Source of the DNA: Chlorogloea purpurea SAG 13.99
GTDB lineage: Bacteria; Cyanobacteriota; Cyanobacteriia; Cyanobacteriales; Microcystaceae
DNA length: 64,000 nucleotides
Assembly: GCA_016903695.1 (NCBI GenBank)
Contig: JADQBB010000012.1
Span: forward strand, 1-64,000
Direction of reading: 5' to 3'
The notes beneath the pieces are model-generated. The model searched no databases. It was not told the DNA's origin and saw only the letters and a list, made by a program, of their open reading frames with translations. The translations under genes and the position numbers were made by a program. How positions within the stretch are numbered: the first letter of the stretch is position 1; each line of letters opens with the position of its first letter. Below are positions 36,283-44,771 of the stretch, piece by piece.

Positions 36283-37338
36283 ATGTTCGATGACAGCCAT
36301 AGCCCGCCGGGGTTGTTTCAAAGCGATCAAAGCTTCAGCTTTCCAACGATTCAAAAGAATCGAATCTGGTTGTTCCGACAGGGCCTTATCGAGTAATACA
36401 AGTGCATTAATATTCTGTCCGCCACTCAGTAATTTTTGGATTAAGGGCAGGAGAGCGATCGCACTTGGTTCACCGATACTCCAGCACCCGTGTTCGGTTT
36501 CAAATTCTAGATCGGGTTCGATCGTACCGGGATGAACCAAGGGAAAACCGATCGGCTCTTTGGGTATACTCGAACCGTTGAGTAAGGTGCGATGCTTCAT
36601 GTGAGTGCCTCCGGCCCCGCAACCGATATTAGTAACGAGGTTAGTAGCGGGGATAACCGATAATCCGCGCCCGGTCAATTTAACGAAAGTCCATTTATAA
36701 CCCCACTCATCCTCTAAATCAGGGTCGTTGAAGATACGATCGCACAGTCGGAGAAATTTTTGTAAGTCTTCTCGATCGGGGATAACCTGTTCTAAATACA
36801 GTAAATTTCGCGGGTCATCCCAGGCTCTATCCTCCAAGTTATATTGATTCCAAGCCCTGCGCCAGGTAGCCCAACCGTGAGGGCTGCCGTAAAGGTAAGA
36901 GAAATGGTAACTTTGCCGTGAGAGTCGCCACTGGAACAGGCGATTGTGTCCCCCTATCTGCATAACTCGCCCGTCGTGACGATAGCGTTCTAAAAGTTGT
37001 TGACAAAAGGGAAAAAAACTAGCATCAGGTAAACAATCATCTTCTAAAATGATCGCCTCTTCTACCAATTGGAATACCCAGTTCAACCCGGTTTCTATAC
37101 GTTTAGCGCAACCGAGATTAGTAGAAGAGTAATTTTTAATAACCTGACAATCCCAATCAACTCCTTCTATAATCCTTCGCGCGGCAGCACATTTTTCGGT
37201 GTCATCTAAACTATCGGGGCGACCCCCGTCAGCTATGACGAGAAGTTGTGCCGGTTTAACTTCTCTGATTTTGGCGAAAACCTTTTCGGTGGTGGCCGGT
37301 CGATTAAAAATGATAAAAACGATCGGTGTATCAAACAT
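36190..37338 (-). CDS. GT2-like glycosyltransferase with TPR-like C-terminus (copy 2)
   Basis: A 382-residue protein whose first about 250 residues are a GT-A-like sugar transferase: PIVFIIFNRPATTEKVF, then VIADGGRPDS and IILEDDCLPD as the acidic metal site, plus GSPHGWATWRRAW. After a variable part, residues about 305-355 look like a helical repeat (INALVLLDKALSEQPD). The last roughly 30 residues, HSPQSGG onward, are encoded opposite the end of the GT4 gene and are probably an overprinted extension. It is a tandem paralog of the gene at 37331-38371, with which it overlaps by 8 bp. Confidence 0.82.
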   Translation of the reverse strand: MFDTPIVFIIFNRPATTEKVFAKIREVKPAQLLVIADGGRPDSLDDTEKCAAARRIIEGVDWDCQVIKNYSSTNLGCAKRIETGLNWVFQLVEEAIILEDDCLPDASFFPFCQQLLERYRHDGRVMQIGGHNRLFQWRLSRQSYHFSYLYGSPHGWATWRRAWNQYNLEDRAWDDPRNLLYLEQVIPDREDLQKFLRLCDRIFNDPDLEDEWGYKWTFVKLTGRGLSVIPATNLVTNIGCGAGGTHMKHRTLLNGSSIPKEPIGFPLVHPGTIEPDLEFETEHGCWSIGEPSAIALLPLIQKLLSGGQNINALVLLDKALSEQPDSILLNRWKAEALIALKQPRRAMAVIEHLLNHSPQSGGAISPGEVLGSFSSGFSHPSP

Positions 37339-38371
37339 ATTGTTTCTGAGCGCGTAACTGGAGAACTAATTCACGCTGTTTCTGAAAACGGGGTTCATCG
37401 GGATACTGGGTTATAGCTTTATTCAAAAGAAGTAAAGCGTGGACGAAACGTCCTGCCGAGATTAACTTGTCGATCATCAAAGTTAACGAGTCGGGTTCGG
37501 GTTTACCGATGCTGAAAGCGAAGTGACGGCGATCGTATTCGTCATCATAATCGGAACTCACCGGCCCCCGCAGGGGAAAAGTCATCGGTTGAAAGTCTTG
37601 GATCAGATTAGAGAGACAGAAACGATGGGTGTGGGTCGCGTCCGCGTTAAAACCCAAGTTTTTCACTAGATTAACCGTCGGGATGATCGATCGTCCCGCC
37701 CCTGCTAATTGTACTAGAGACCATTGATAATCCCAAATCAAGCGCGGTGAGGCCTCTGCTTGCCGGTAACGTTGGCAGAAATAATCGTATTGTTGGGGCT
37801 GTCCGATAACCCTTTCGATTTTTTCCCTGACTCCGGGGTCTGACCAGAGTCGAGAGTGTCCCCCGTACTTTTGCCAAGAACGTCGCCAAGTGGCCCACCC
37901 CCAAGCGCTACCGTAACGGGCGAACAGATAGCTTTGTTCTTTGTTTTTCCATTGCAGGAGGCGATTAGTGCCGCAAATTTGAGTTATATTATCTTCGTGT
38001 TCGTAGTGAGTTAACAGGGTTTGGCAAAAAGGAAAGAAGGTGGGGTGGGGTAAACAATCGTCCTCTAGGATAATAGCTTTGTCCACCTGTTGGAAGACTC
38101 GATCGAGACCGCTGGCAATCCGATAACCACACCCTTGATTTTCCTCGGAGTAATCGCGCCTCACGTCACAAGGCCAATCGATATTCGATAATAAATATCT
38201 GACTTCTTGGCACTTTTCGTTATCCGTATGAGATTTATGGCCGTCCACCACTAAAAATAATTGAGTTGGCTGCACTTGTCTGACGATGCTTAAAACCTGT
38301 TGGAGAAGATGAGGACGATTGTAGGCTATGATCACGATCGGCGTGTTAAACCCGCCCGCGAATACTTCCAT
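37331..38371 (-). CDS. GT2-like glycosyltransferase with TPR-like C-terminus (copy 1)
   Basis: A 346-residue paralog of the next gene downstream. Shared marks are PIVIIAYNRPHLLQQVL, LFLVVDGHKSHTDNEKC, the acidic IILEDDCLPHPTFFPFCQ and GSAWGWATWRRSW. A helical tail has FVHALLLLNKAITQYPDEP. The pair arose by tandem duplication and has diverged widely, so the two may use different sugars or acceptors. Its start codon is 17 bp from the divergent GT2 gene at 38389, leaving very little space for two promoters. Confidence 0.82.
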   Translation of the reverse strand: MEVFAGGFNTPIVIIAYNRPHLLQQVLSIVRQVQPTQLFLVVDGHKSHTDNEKCQEVRYLLSNIDWPCDVRRDYSEENQGCGYRIASGLDRVFQQVDKAIILEDDCLPHPTFFPFCQTLLTHYEHEDNITQICGTNRLLQWKNKEQSYLFARYGSAWGWATWRRSWQKYGGHSRLWSDPGVREKIERVIGQPQQYDYFCQRYRQAEASPRLIWDYQWSLVQLAGAGRSIIPTVNLVKNLGFNADATHTHRFCLSNLIQDFQPMTFPLRGPVSSDYDDEYDRRHFAFSIGKPEPDSLTLMIDKLISAGRFVHALLLLNKAITQYPDEPRFQKQRELVLQLRAQKQYV

Positions 38372-38388
38372 GAATTCTCATATCCCCC

Positions 38389-39081
38389 GTGGTGAAAAAT
38401 ACCGAACTCCTCAAAATTAGCTGTGTGATAGTCGCCAGAAATAGCGAGCGTTACTTAAGGGATGCTATCGACAGTATTATCGCGCAAACCTATGCCAATT
38501 ATGAAATCATCCTCGTAGACGGTCAATCCACGGATAGCACCGCCTCGATCGCTCAATCCTATCCAGGAGTTCGCTATATTTATCAGAACACGCTAGGATT
38601 AGCCCAGGCCCGTAACCTTGGCTTGCAAAACGCGCGGGGGGAATGGATAGCCTTTCTCGATAGTGACGATCGTTGGACACCGAACAAGCTAACTCTACAG
38701 GCGAATGCTTTACAGAATTACCCTTCCTTGCAATACGTGACGGCCCATCTACAACTAGTCTCGGACGCGGCAACGAGTTTGAGAAATGGTTATCGAGAAA
38801 GGGATCTAGAAGCGCCTAAATGGGGGAGAACCCCGGGGGTACTGTTAGCGCGCCGATCGCTTTTCGAGCAGGTAGGGTATTTCGCCACGGAACTACGCAT
38901 AGCGGGGGATCTAGAATGGTTCGCCAGAGTTCAAGAATCCCGAATCCCCACCCTGACCCTACCGGATGTACTACTTTATAAACGGGTTCGCCCCGATAGT
39001 CTATCGAGTCGAAGCGGGGCTAATCGTCAAGAAATAATGGCTGTCCTGCGCCGATCGATCGCCCGCAAAAAAGATGCTTAA
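38389..39081 (+). CDS. Glycosyltransferase family 2
   Basis: A 230-residue inverting GT-A enzyme: SCVIVARNSERYLRDAIDSI, EIILVDGQSTDST, ARNLGLQNARGEWIAFLDSDDRW with the DxD-type metal site, then RIAGDLEWFARVQ. No ATG is available at the natural beginning; translation likely starts at GTG 38389 or at the adjacent GTG 38392. Its end overlaps the next glycosyltransferase gene by 8 bp, so the two are co-translated. It appears to be part of surface-glycan assembly. Confidence 0.88.
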   Translation: MVKNTELLKISCVIVARNSERYLRDAIDSIIAQTYANYEIILVDGQSTDSTASIAQSYPGVRYIYQNTLGLAQARNLGLQNARGEWIAFLDSDDRWTPNKLTLQANALQNYPSLQYVTAHLQLVSDAATSLRNGYRERDLEAPKWGRTPGVLLARRSLFEQVGYFATELRIAGDLEWFARVQESRIPTLTLPDVLLYKRVRPDSLSSRSGANRQEIMAVLRRSIARKKDA

Positions 39082-40477
39082 GATCCTCCACATCATCCCG
39101 CGTCTATCTAACGCCGGCCCCACTCGCACCCTTCTGACCGTGGTGGCCCACATGACCGACCTAAGGGGGGGGATCGAACATCGCCTGATCTGTCTGGAAC
39201 CTTCTATTCATCCTTTCGTGGCCCTGCGGGTGACAAAAGCGGGGGTAACTATCGTTAAAGAAGCCGATGACTTGAGGATACGGGAAGAAATCCAAAAAGC
39301 CGATATAGTCCACGTTCATTTTTGGAATCATCCCGCTCTTTATAAGTTATTGCTATCGGATTGGCCCGATACGCGCCTTTTATTCTGGTTCAAGATTTTT
39401 GGTGCTTCTGCCCCTCAAGTCATCACCCATAGCCTGATCCACTGCGCCGATTTTTGTCTCGTTTCTTCCCCCGATAGCTTGAATTTAGAACCTTTCGAGG
39501 AGTTGAACCCGGAAATTAAACGGCAGAAAAGCGATTTCGCTCTCAGCCCCGCCGAGTTGAAACGTCTGGGGGAGATTTCATTAAAACCTCACGAGGGCTT
39601 CAACGTGGGGTATATCGGTACTGCCAATTACACTAAAATTCATCCCCGCTTCATAGAGATGAGCGCGGGGGTTAATATCGATGACGTTCGCTTTATCGTC
39701 TGCGGTGGGAACGATCGAGAATTGGTGGAGGCGGCGAGTCTTTTAAATGTCCTCTCCCGTTTTGATTTCCGCGGCTACGTGGAAAAAGTTGGCGATGTTC
39801 TCTCGATTCTCGATGTCTTCGGCTATCCTCTGGGCCCCGATACCTACGCTACCTCGGAACAGGCACTACAAGAGGCGATGTTCGCGGGTATCCCCCCCGT
39901 TGTTTTTCCCTATGGTGGGGTTTCTTCTCTGGTAGAACACGATGTTACGGGATTGGTGGTTCACTCTGAGAGGGAATACACGGAGGCGATCGAGTTTCTT
40001 TACCGGGATGGCCGAGCGCGTCAACGCCTGGGAAAGGGGGCGAAAGAGTACGCAATCGGGCATTTTCAACCCCAGAAAAGTGCAGAAACGATCGCACGGG
40101 TTTACGAACAACTGATGGCGATGCCGAAAGCACCCTATAGGGGTTTGCAGGACAAGCCTAGAACCCCTGGTGAAATTTTCGCTTCCGCTTTAGGTGATCT
40201 CGGCGCTCCTTTCTGGATCAGTCTCCGAGGTGAAAACCGCGAAGAAACGGTGGCGGCTCATAGAGAAATCCTGCATTCATCAAGTCTTCTAGGGAACGGC
40301 GAGGGGGGCATTTTTCACTATCATAATTTCTATCCCGGTGATCCTCATTTGCAGTTATGGTCTGGCTTGGCACTACTGGGTAAAGGTCAAAAGGAGAAAG
40401 CCGAGGCATTATTTCGAGCGGCTATAGCCCTCGATCCGACCCTAGGGCTTTATATACCGGGGGAATTGCCACTGTAA
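39074..40477 (+). CDS. GT4-like glycosyltransferase with helical-repeat tail
   Basis: A 467-residue protein. Residues about 1-355 resemble a GT-B glycosyltransferase: ILHIIPRLSNAGPTRTLL, VGYIGTANYTKIHPRF, FGYPLGPDTYATSEQAL with the donor-binding acidic pair nearby, and FPYGGVSSLVEHDVTGLVV. The C-terminal segment (about 425-460) contains LWSGLALLGKGQKEKAEALF, a TPR-like repeat as in the neighbouring tandem paralogs. Its last 56 bp overlap the convergent nucleotidyltransferase gene. Acceptor and donor unknown. Confidence 0.82.
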   Translation: MLKILHIIPRLSNAGPTRTLLTVVAHMTDLRGGIEHRLICLEPSIHPFVALRVTKAGVTIVKEADDLRIREEIQKADIVHVHFWNHPALYKLLLSDWPDTRLLFWFKIFGASAPQVITHSLIHCADFCLVSSPDSLNLEPFEELNPEIKRQKSDFALSPAELKRLGEISLKPHEGFNVGYIGTANYTKIHPRFIEMSAGVNIDDVRFIVCGGNDRELVEAASLLNVLSRFDFRGYVEKVGDVLSILDVFGYPLGPDTYATSEQALQEAMFAGIPPVVFPYGGVSSLVEHDVTGLVVHSEREYTEAIEFLYRDGRARQRLGKGAKEYAIGHFQPQKSAETIARVYEQLMAMPKAPYRGLQDKPRTPGEIFASALGDLGAPFWISLRGENREETVAAHREILHSSSLLGNGEGGIFHYHNFYPGDPHLQLWSGLALLGKGQKEKAEALFRAAIALDPTLGLYIPGELPL

Positions 40478-41327
40478 ATTCGGAGTTTAAATAATCAACC
40501 ATATTATTAACAAGCTCATCAACTCCGAAGACCCTAGCCTCCTGCCAAAAAATCCCCCAGTGCAGATCTGGCGTATTTATAATGATCTGACAGGCATCCA
40601 TGACCCAGCGATAGGGAGATACATGATCTGTATTGGTTCCTTGTATTAATATTTGTAGTAGTTGATGGAGCGGACATAAAACTCTCAATGAGTGTCCCTC
40701 GAAAATAATATTTTCCGCCGCTTCCCAGAGACGAAACTCTTTTCGAGCTTTCCCATCGTCGGGCGACACTTCCACACCCGTGGCATAGGCGGACTCGTAT
40801 AAATCTACTTTTACAGGTTTTTGGGGATGGAGAAAACGCCGAGTATTTTTAACGGGAGGATCGATCGCCCCCCGCCAACCTTCATTTTTTAGCAATGCCT
40901 CGAAAGCTTGTCTATCATCCCCCTGTATTAGCAAGTCCAGTTCTTCCACCGGGCGTAATCCGTAATCCCGATAGTAACGGAGGGCGATGGCGGTGCCCCG
41001 GATGACGATCGTCTTTAGCCCCCGCTCATGGAAAAGCTGGAGTAAACCCATTAATTGACGGTATTGCAGTCCGTTTTTCACCCAATGTTTTTTATATATA
41101 CCTTTCATCCTCGGTAATAGGGGGGTTTCAATGCCTTTAGCGGTCAGGGTAGCGTACAGAATCGGCACAAGACAGCAGGCATCATAATCGAGATCGTCAA
41201 AATTAACGGTATTACTCCATTCCTCCCAAGCCAGGGCCCCATCTCTGCCATCCAGTAAAATCGATTTTAATAACAGTTCTTGAGTTGGGTCGGGCCAGAA
41301 AGCACTGAATTGTTTTAAACTACTCAT
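40422..41327 (-). CDS. NTP_transf_5-type nucleotidyltransferase
   Basis: A 301-residue protein matching the nucleotidyltransferase family PF14907. The active-site segment is VIRGTAIALRYYRDYGLRPVEELDLLI, the minimal nucleotidyltransferase motif with the two acidic residues in EELDLLI, and a further acid in VKVDLYES. The C-terminal helical part contains LCPLHQLLQILIQGTN. Such genes recur in RiPP (lasso-type) and capsule loci beside PqqD-domain genes, as here. Its actual substrate is not established. The 3' end overlaps the GT4-like gene by 56 bp on the opposite strand. Confidence 0.8.
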   Translation of the reverse strand: MSSLKQFSAFWPDPTQELLLKSILLDGRDGALAWEEWSNTVNFDDLDYDACCLVPILYATLTAKGIETPLLPRMKGIYKKHWVKNGLQYRQLMGLLQLFHERGLKTIVIRGTAIALRYYRDYGLRPVEELDLLIQGDDRQAFEALLKNEGWRGAIDPPVKNTRRFLHPQKPVKVDLYESAYATGVEVSPDDGKARKEFRLWEAAENIIFEGHSLRVLCPLHQLLQILIQGTNTDHVSPYRWVMDACQIIINTPDLHWGIFWQEARVFGVDELVNNMVDYLNSEFTVAIPPVYKALGSDRGL

Positions 41328-41389
41328 AAGTTTTTTCGGGTAAACTTTATGATATTAATCCATTTTCGGGCGATTCACCGATAAAATTC

Positions 41390-42295
41390 ATGCCAAACTC
41401 CCGCGGTGTCCTCTACGTGGCTATCGGCGCTAAATACGCTCAAGAGGCGCTCGTTTCAGCCCGAAGCGTAAAGCAACATTTACCCGGACTTGAGATAGCT
41501 ATGTTTACTAACCATCCTCCTATCGATACGGGCGGGATTTTCGATCGAATCATCCCCTTAGAAACAATCCACCCGAAACCTCACATTAACAAGTTGATCG
41601 GGATGATGAATTCGCCATTCGCAGAAACCCTTTTTTTGGATACCGATACTTTCGTTTGCGGTGGCCTGTCCGAACTATTCGAGCTACTCGATAATTTTGA
41701 CATGGCGATGGCGCACGATCGGGGTTACTATGAAACATTCCCAGATAATACGGGCCTGCCCGATGTTTTCCCGGAATTCAATCAGGGTGTTGTGGTTTTC
41801 CGTCAATCTCCTCAATTAAAAGAAGTTTTTGAACAGGCTTTGCAATGGACAGAAACTCTAGAGGCTCGAACTGGTGTCTATAGCCACGACCAACCCCCCC
41901 TGAGAATAGCTATATATTTAAGCGAGATCCGTTTTGCCGTCCTCACCCAAGAATTTAATTGTCGCTTTCACTCCTTCGGTTATCTCAATGGAATGGTCAA
42001 AATACTTCACGGACGAATTCCAGGGCAGCTTAATACAGAACTCAATATGAGCGTTATCGCCTCGAAAATTAATAAAGAAACAATCCCTAGAGTATTCGTG
42101 GGGGGAGAGGTTTACGTTTTGGGACGGAAACAATTTTTCTCCAAGAGCTATAATTTTTCTAAACGTTTGACTACTTTATTTCACCCGACTCTTGCTTTCT
42201 ACAAAACTATCTTCAATCGGGTTCGTTTTATATACGCCGAGCAGGGATTGAATGGCTTTTCAGGTTTGCTTCATAAATTTAAAAAAATTCCCTGA
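41390..42295 (+). CDS. Putative GT-A nucleotide-sugar transferase
   Basis: A 301-residue protein with ALVSARSVKQHLPGLEIAMF and the metal-binding TLFLDTDTFVCGGLSELF (DxD), like GT8 and related hydrolysing or transferring nucleotide-diphospho-sugar enzymes. PDVFPEFNQGVVVFRQSP and YSHDQPPLRIAIY fit the same fold. The C-terminus (from about 235) is basic and amphipathic, which may bring it to the membrane. It lies 56 bp before the PqqD-domain gene on the same strand, so the two probably form an operon. Confidence 0.75.
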   Translation: MPNSRGVLYVAIGAKYAQEALVSARSVKQHLPGLEIAMFTNHPPIDTGGIFDRIIPLETIHPKPHINKLIGMMNSPFAETLFLDTDTFVCGGLSELFELLDNFDMAMAHDRGYYETFPDNTGLPDVFPEFNQGVVVFRQSPQLKEVFEQALQWTETLEARTGVYSHDQPPLRIAIYLSEIRFAVLTQEFNCRFHSFGYLNGMVKILHGRIPGQLNTELNMSVIASKINKETIPRVFVGGEVYVLGRKQFFSKSYNFSKRLTTLFHPTLAFYKTIFNRVRFIYAEQGLNGFSGLLHKFKKIP

Positions 42296-42350
42296 ACGGA
42301 AATTTTATGATACAATCTCAAACCATATTAGTCTATGTAGAATTCCCTTA

Positions 42351-42791
42351 ATGATTAATTATCAAGTTAATAGTAACCAGATAGCACACGAAAGCATCGA
42401 AGACGAGATCGTTATTATCCACTTGGATAATGGGAACTATTTCAATTTGCAAGGCACGGGCGGCAGTATTTGGAATGGAATCGTAGAGGGAAAAAGTACC
42501 AAGGATATAATCAGTTATCTCGTCAATAATTACGAGGTTCAAGAAAGTGCGATCATCGAGTCCGTCAAGAACTTTATCGATCAATTAATGAGTGAGGAGT
42601 TAATTATAGAAAGTAACGAAACTACAAGAGATGACGGGCCTCATCTATCCCTGACTCCGACCGATCGAAAAGCTCTTTTTACGCCGCCTGTGCTGGAAAA
42701 ATACGAGGATATGCAGGATTTACTTCTACTCGACCCCCTACACGATGTTAATGAATCGGTGGGCTGGCCGGCTCGCAAAACCGCTGATTAA
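42351..42791 (+). CDS. PqqD-domain protein with leader-peptide-like C-terminal tail
   Basis: A 146-residue protein starting at ATG 42351 (an upstream in-frame start would run into the previous gene). Residues about 1-90 match a PqqD/RRE domain, with IVIIHLDNGNYFNLQGTGGSIW and YEVQESAIIESVKNFIDQL. In RiPP systems this domain type recognises leader peptides. The tail (about 97-146) contains FTPPVLEKYEDMQDLLLLDP, then HDVNESVGWP. F110-x-x-P113-x-L115 resembles the Y-x-x-P-x-L recognition element of lasso leaders, so the tail could be a fused substrate. No precursor peptide gene was found nearby. This is an interpretation; the domain assignment is firmer than the tail reading. Confidence 0.72.
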   Translation: MINYQVNSNQIAHESIEDEIVIIHLDNGNYFNLQGTGGSIWNGIVEGKSTKDIISYLVNNYEVQESAIIESVKNFIDQLMSEELIIESNETTRDDGPHLSLTPTDRKALFTPPVLEKYEDMQDLLLLDPLHDVNESVGWPARKTAD

Positions 42792-42796
42792 GTTTT

Positions 42797-43729
42797 TCAC
42801 TCCTTGAATTTTTCGCCTTTAACATCCTTTTTAAATTGCTCCAATCTTTCTTCTAGCCTGATGATCAGGTTTTCCAGATGATTATCCTGAGTCTGATTGG
42901 GCGGGAAAGTTCGTGTTATCGTCAGTAATTGTTCGGAGAGTAACTGTACTTGGCCTTTGCGGATGAGTTCCCGATTTGGAGAGTCGGTATATTGAAGTTC
43001 GGTAAGCCAATCTTCATTAAACTGCTCTAGTTCGGGTTGGAAAGGATAGCAACTAACCAAAGGTGATATTTCCGCAGGCCGATAGTTTAGTTTAATAGAA
43101 CTGCACCAATCCAGCCACTTGAAAGAGAGAATCCTGGGACTGCTACTGACCGGAATCCAAGGAACTCGAAGGGCTTCGGCGGCTATAGCCCCGTGCATGG
43201 CTTCAGCTAGGAGTGTTTCGGTACTAGCGATCGAAGATAGAATCTGTTCGATCGAGCCACGAGGATCTATATAATTAATCCCGGCTCTATCACAAGCGGC
43301 GCTTAATAATAACCCGTTACCCCCCATAGCGTGTTCTACGTGAGGCATAAAGCTAAATCTATACTGCTTCGCCGCGCTCGATTTAAAAACCCGATTGAGC
43401 AGGAGGGCCCCATCAGCGATCGCATAATCTCTCGATATACCCATCTTCTCGGCGGATAAAGGGCCCCGCACACAATAGAATGTCCAGTTAGCATCGGGTT
43501 GGGGTATGGGTTGAGTTTCATAACCCACACCCGAACTAAAAACCACATAACGACGAGCTTGGGGAACTCTCCGGGGTAAATAATCGTTTAATAAAGTTCC
43601 TATGCCTATAAAAGCGATTCTTTCATCGTCGTCTAACTCCTGGGGTATAAATTTTTCCCATAGCCAAGGGTTTAAAGAGTCGCCGAAATTACTAACTTTA
43701 TTGGCAAAAATATAATAATATAGCTTCAT
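42797..43729 (-). CDS. Polysaccharide pyruvyl transferase family protein
   Basis: A 310-residue protein of the PS_pyruv_trans family, which adds pyruvate ketals to sugars of exopolysaccharides. The N-terminus YYIFANKVSNFGDSLNPWLW, the core FIGIGTLLNDYLP, VFSSGVGYE, VRGPLSAEKMGI and IADGALLL, and the late TLLAEAMHGAIAAEALRVPW with its His are typical. The C-terminal 60 residues are a charged helix. It converges on the PqqD gene with 5 bp between. It supports the reading of the island as an extracellular glycan locus. Confidence 0.87.
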   Translation of the reverse strand: MKLYYYIFANKVSNFGDSLNPWLWEKFIPQELDDDERIAFIGIGTLLNDYLPRRVPQARRYVVFSSGVGYETQPIPQPDANWTFYCVRGPLSAEKMGISRDYAIADGALLLNRVFKSSAAKQYRFSFMPHVEHAMGGNGLLLSAACDRAGINYIDPRGSIEQILSSIASTETLLAEAMHGAIAAEALRVPWIPVSSSPRILSFKWLDWCSSIKLNYRPAEISPLVSCYPFQPELEQFNEDWLTELQYTDSPNRELIRKGQVQLLSEQLLTITRTFPPNQTQDNHLENLIIRLEERLEQFKKDVKGEKFKE

Positions 43730-43835
43730 AGCGTTTACTATTGTTTAGTAATATAAGAGTTAGGTTAAAAATAATTATATCATTACTCTTTTGGGCATAT
43801 AAATATATTTTATAGTAGTTTAAAAAGGACTTAAA

Positions 43836-44771
43836 ATGCACTTTCTTATTACGGGCGGGGCCGGGTTTATTGGCTCTCATCTCACTGAAAAATTATTATG
43901 GGAAGGACATAAAGTAACTGTAGTTGATAATTTAATTACAGGTTTTCGTGATTATTTACCGGAACACTCTAATCTTAAAATTATTTTTAAAGATCTTTGT
44001 CAATGCCAACCTCAAGATTTTAACGGGCCCATTGATGGTCTTGCTCACCTAGCCGCTATACCTTCAGTACAACATTCTTGGTTACAGCCGGTAGAAACTA
44101 ATAATAACAATTTTGCCACCACAACGGCTGCCGTTCAGCTTTGTAATATATTAGAAATTCCCCGATTAGTTTTTACTAGTTCAGCCGCAGTTTATGGCGC
44201 TCCAATTGAACTTCCACTGACAGAAAATCACCCAACTAATCCCAGTTCTCCCTATGGATTAATAAAACTAATGGGAGAACAATATAGTTATTTATTTACC
44301 GAGCATTATGGATTGTCTACTATTAATTTACGTTTATTTAATGTTTTTGGTAAAAGACATTCTTCAGGCTCATGCTATTCGGGAGTGATTTCTACTTTTA
44401 TTTCAGCGATACAACAAGGACTTCCTATTAATATTTACGGGGACGGTACACAAACAAGAGATTTTATCTATATAGAAGATGTAGTAACAGCTTTCGTACA
44501 AGCATTAACAATTTCCTTGAATAAATATAGTTATTTTACCTGTAATGTAGGTAGCGGACAAAGAACTTCTCTTTTAGAACTTTTAGAGATTTTACAAAAT
44601 TATTTTCCAGATAAGAAAATTTGTATTAATTTTCTAGAACCCCAGCTAGGAGATATAAAACACTCTTGGGCAAATATTACTAAAGCAGAAGAAATATTGT
44701 TTTTTAAACCTGATTCAGATATGGTTTATAACTTAGGTAAGTATTTAATATCCATTTTTAAAGAGGTTTAA
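43836..44771 (+). CDS. NAD-dependent sugar-nucleotide epimerase/dehydratase
   Basis: A 311-residue extended SDR. The NAD-binding motif is LITGGAGFIGSHLTEKLL, and the catalytic Tyr-x3-Lys lies in PYGLIKLMGEQY, with the Ser in TSSAAVYG. RLFNVFGKRH and GDGTQTRDFIYIEDV are typical of UDP-sugar epimerases (GalE/WbpP-like). It would supply an epimerised nucleotide sugar to the local glycosyltransferases; the exact sugar is unknown. Codon use is strongly A/T-ending, like the next three genes and unlike the flanking housekeeping genes. A good ribosome site (AAGGA) precedes the ATG. Confidence 0.9.
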   Translation: MHFLITGGAGFIGSHLTEKLLWEGHKVTVVDNLITGFRDYLPEHSNLKIIFKDLCQCQPQDFNGPIDGLAHLAAIPSVQHSWLQPVETNNNNFATTTAAVQLCNILEIPRLVFTSSAAVYGAPIELPLTENHPTNPSSPYGLIKLMGEQYSYLFTEHYGLSTINLRLFNVFGKRHSSGSCYSGVISTFISAIQQGLPINIYGDGTQTRDFIYIEDVVTAFVQALTISLNKYSYFTCNVGSGQRTSLLELLEILQNYFPDKKICINFLEPQLGDIKHSWANITKAEEILFFKPDSDMVYNLGKYLISIFKEV

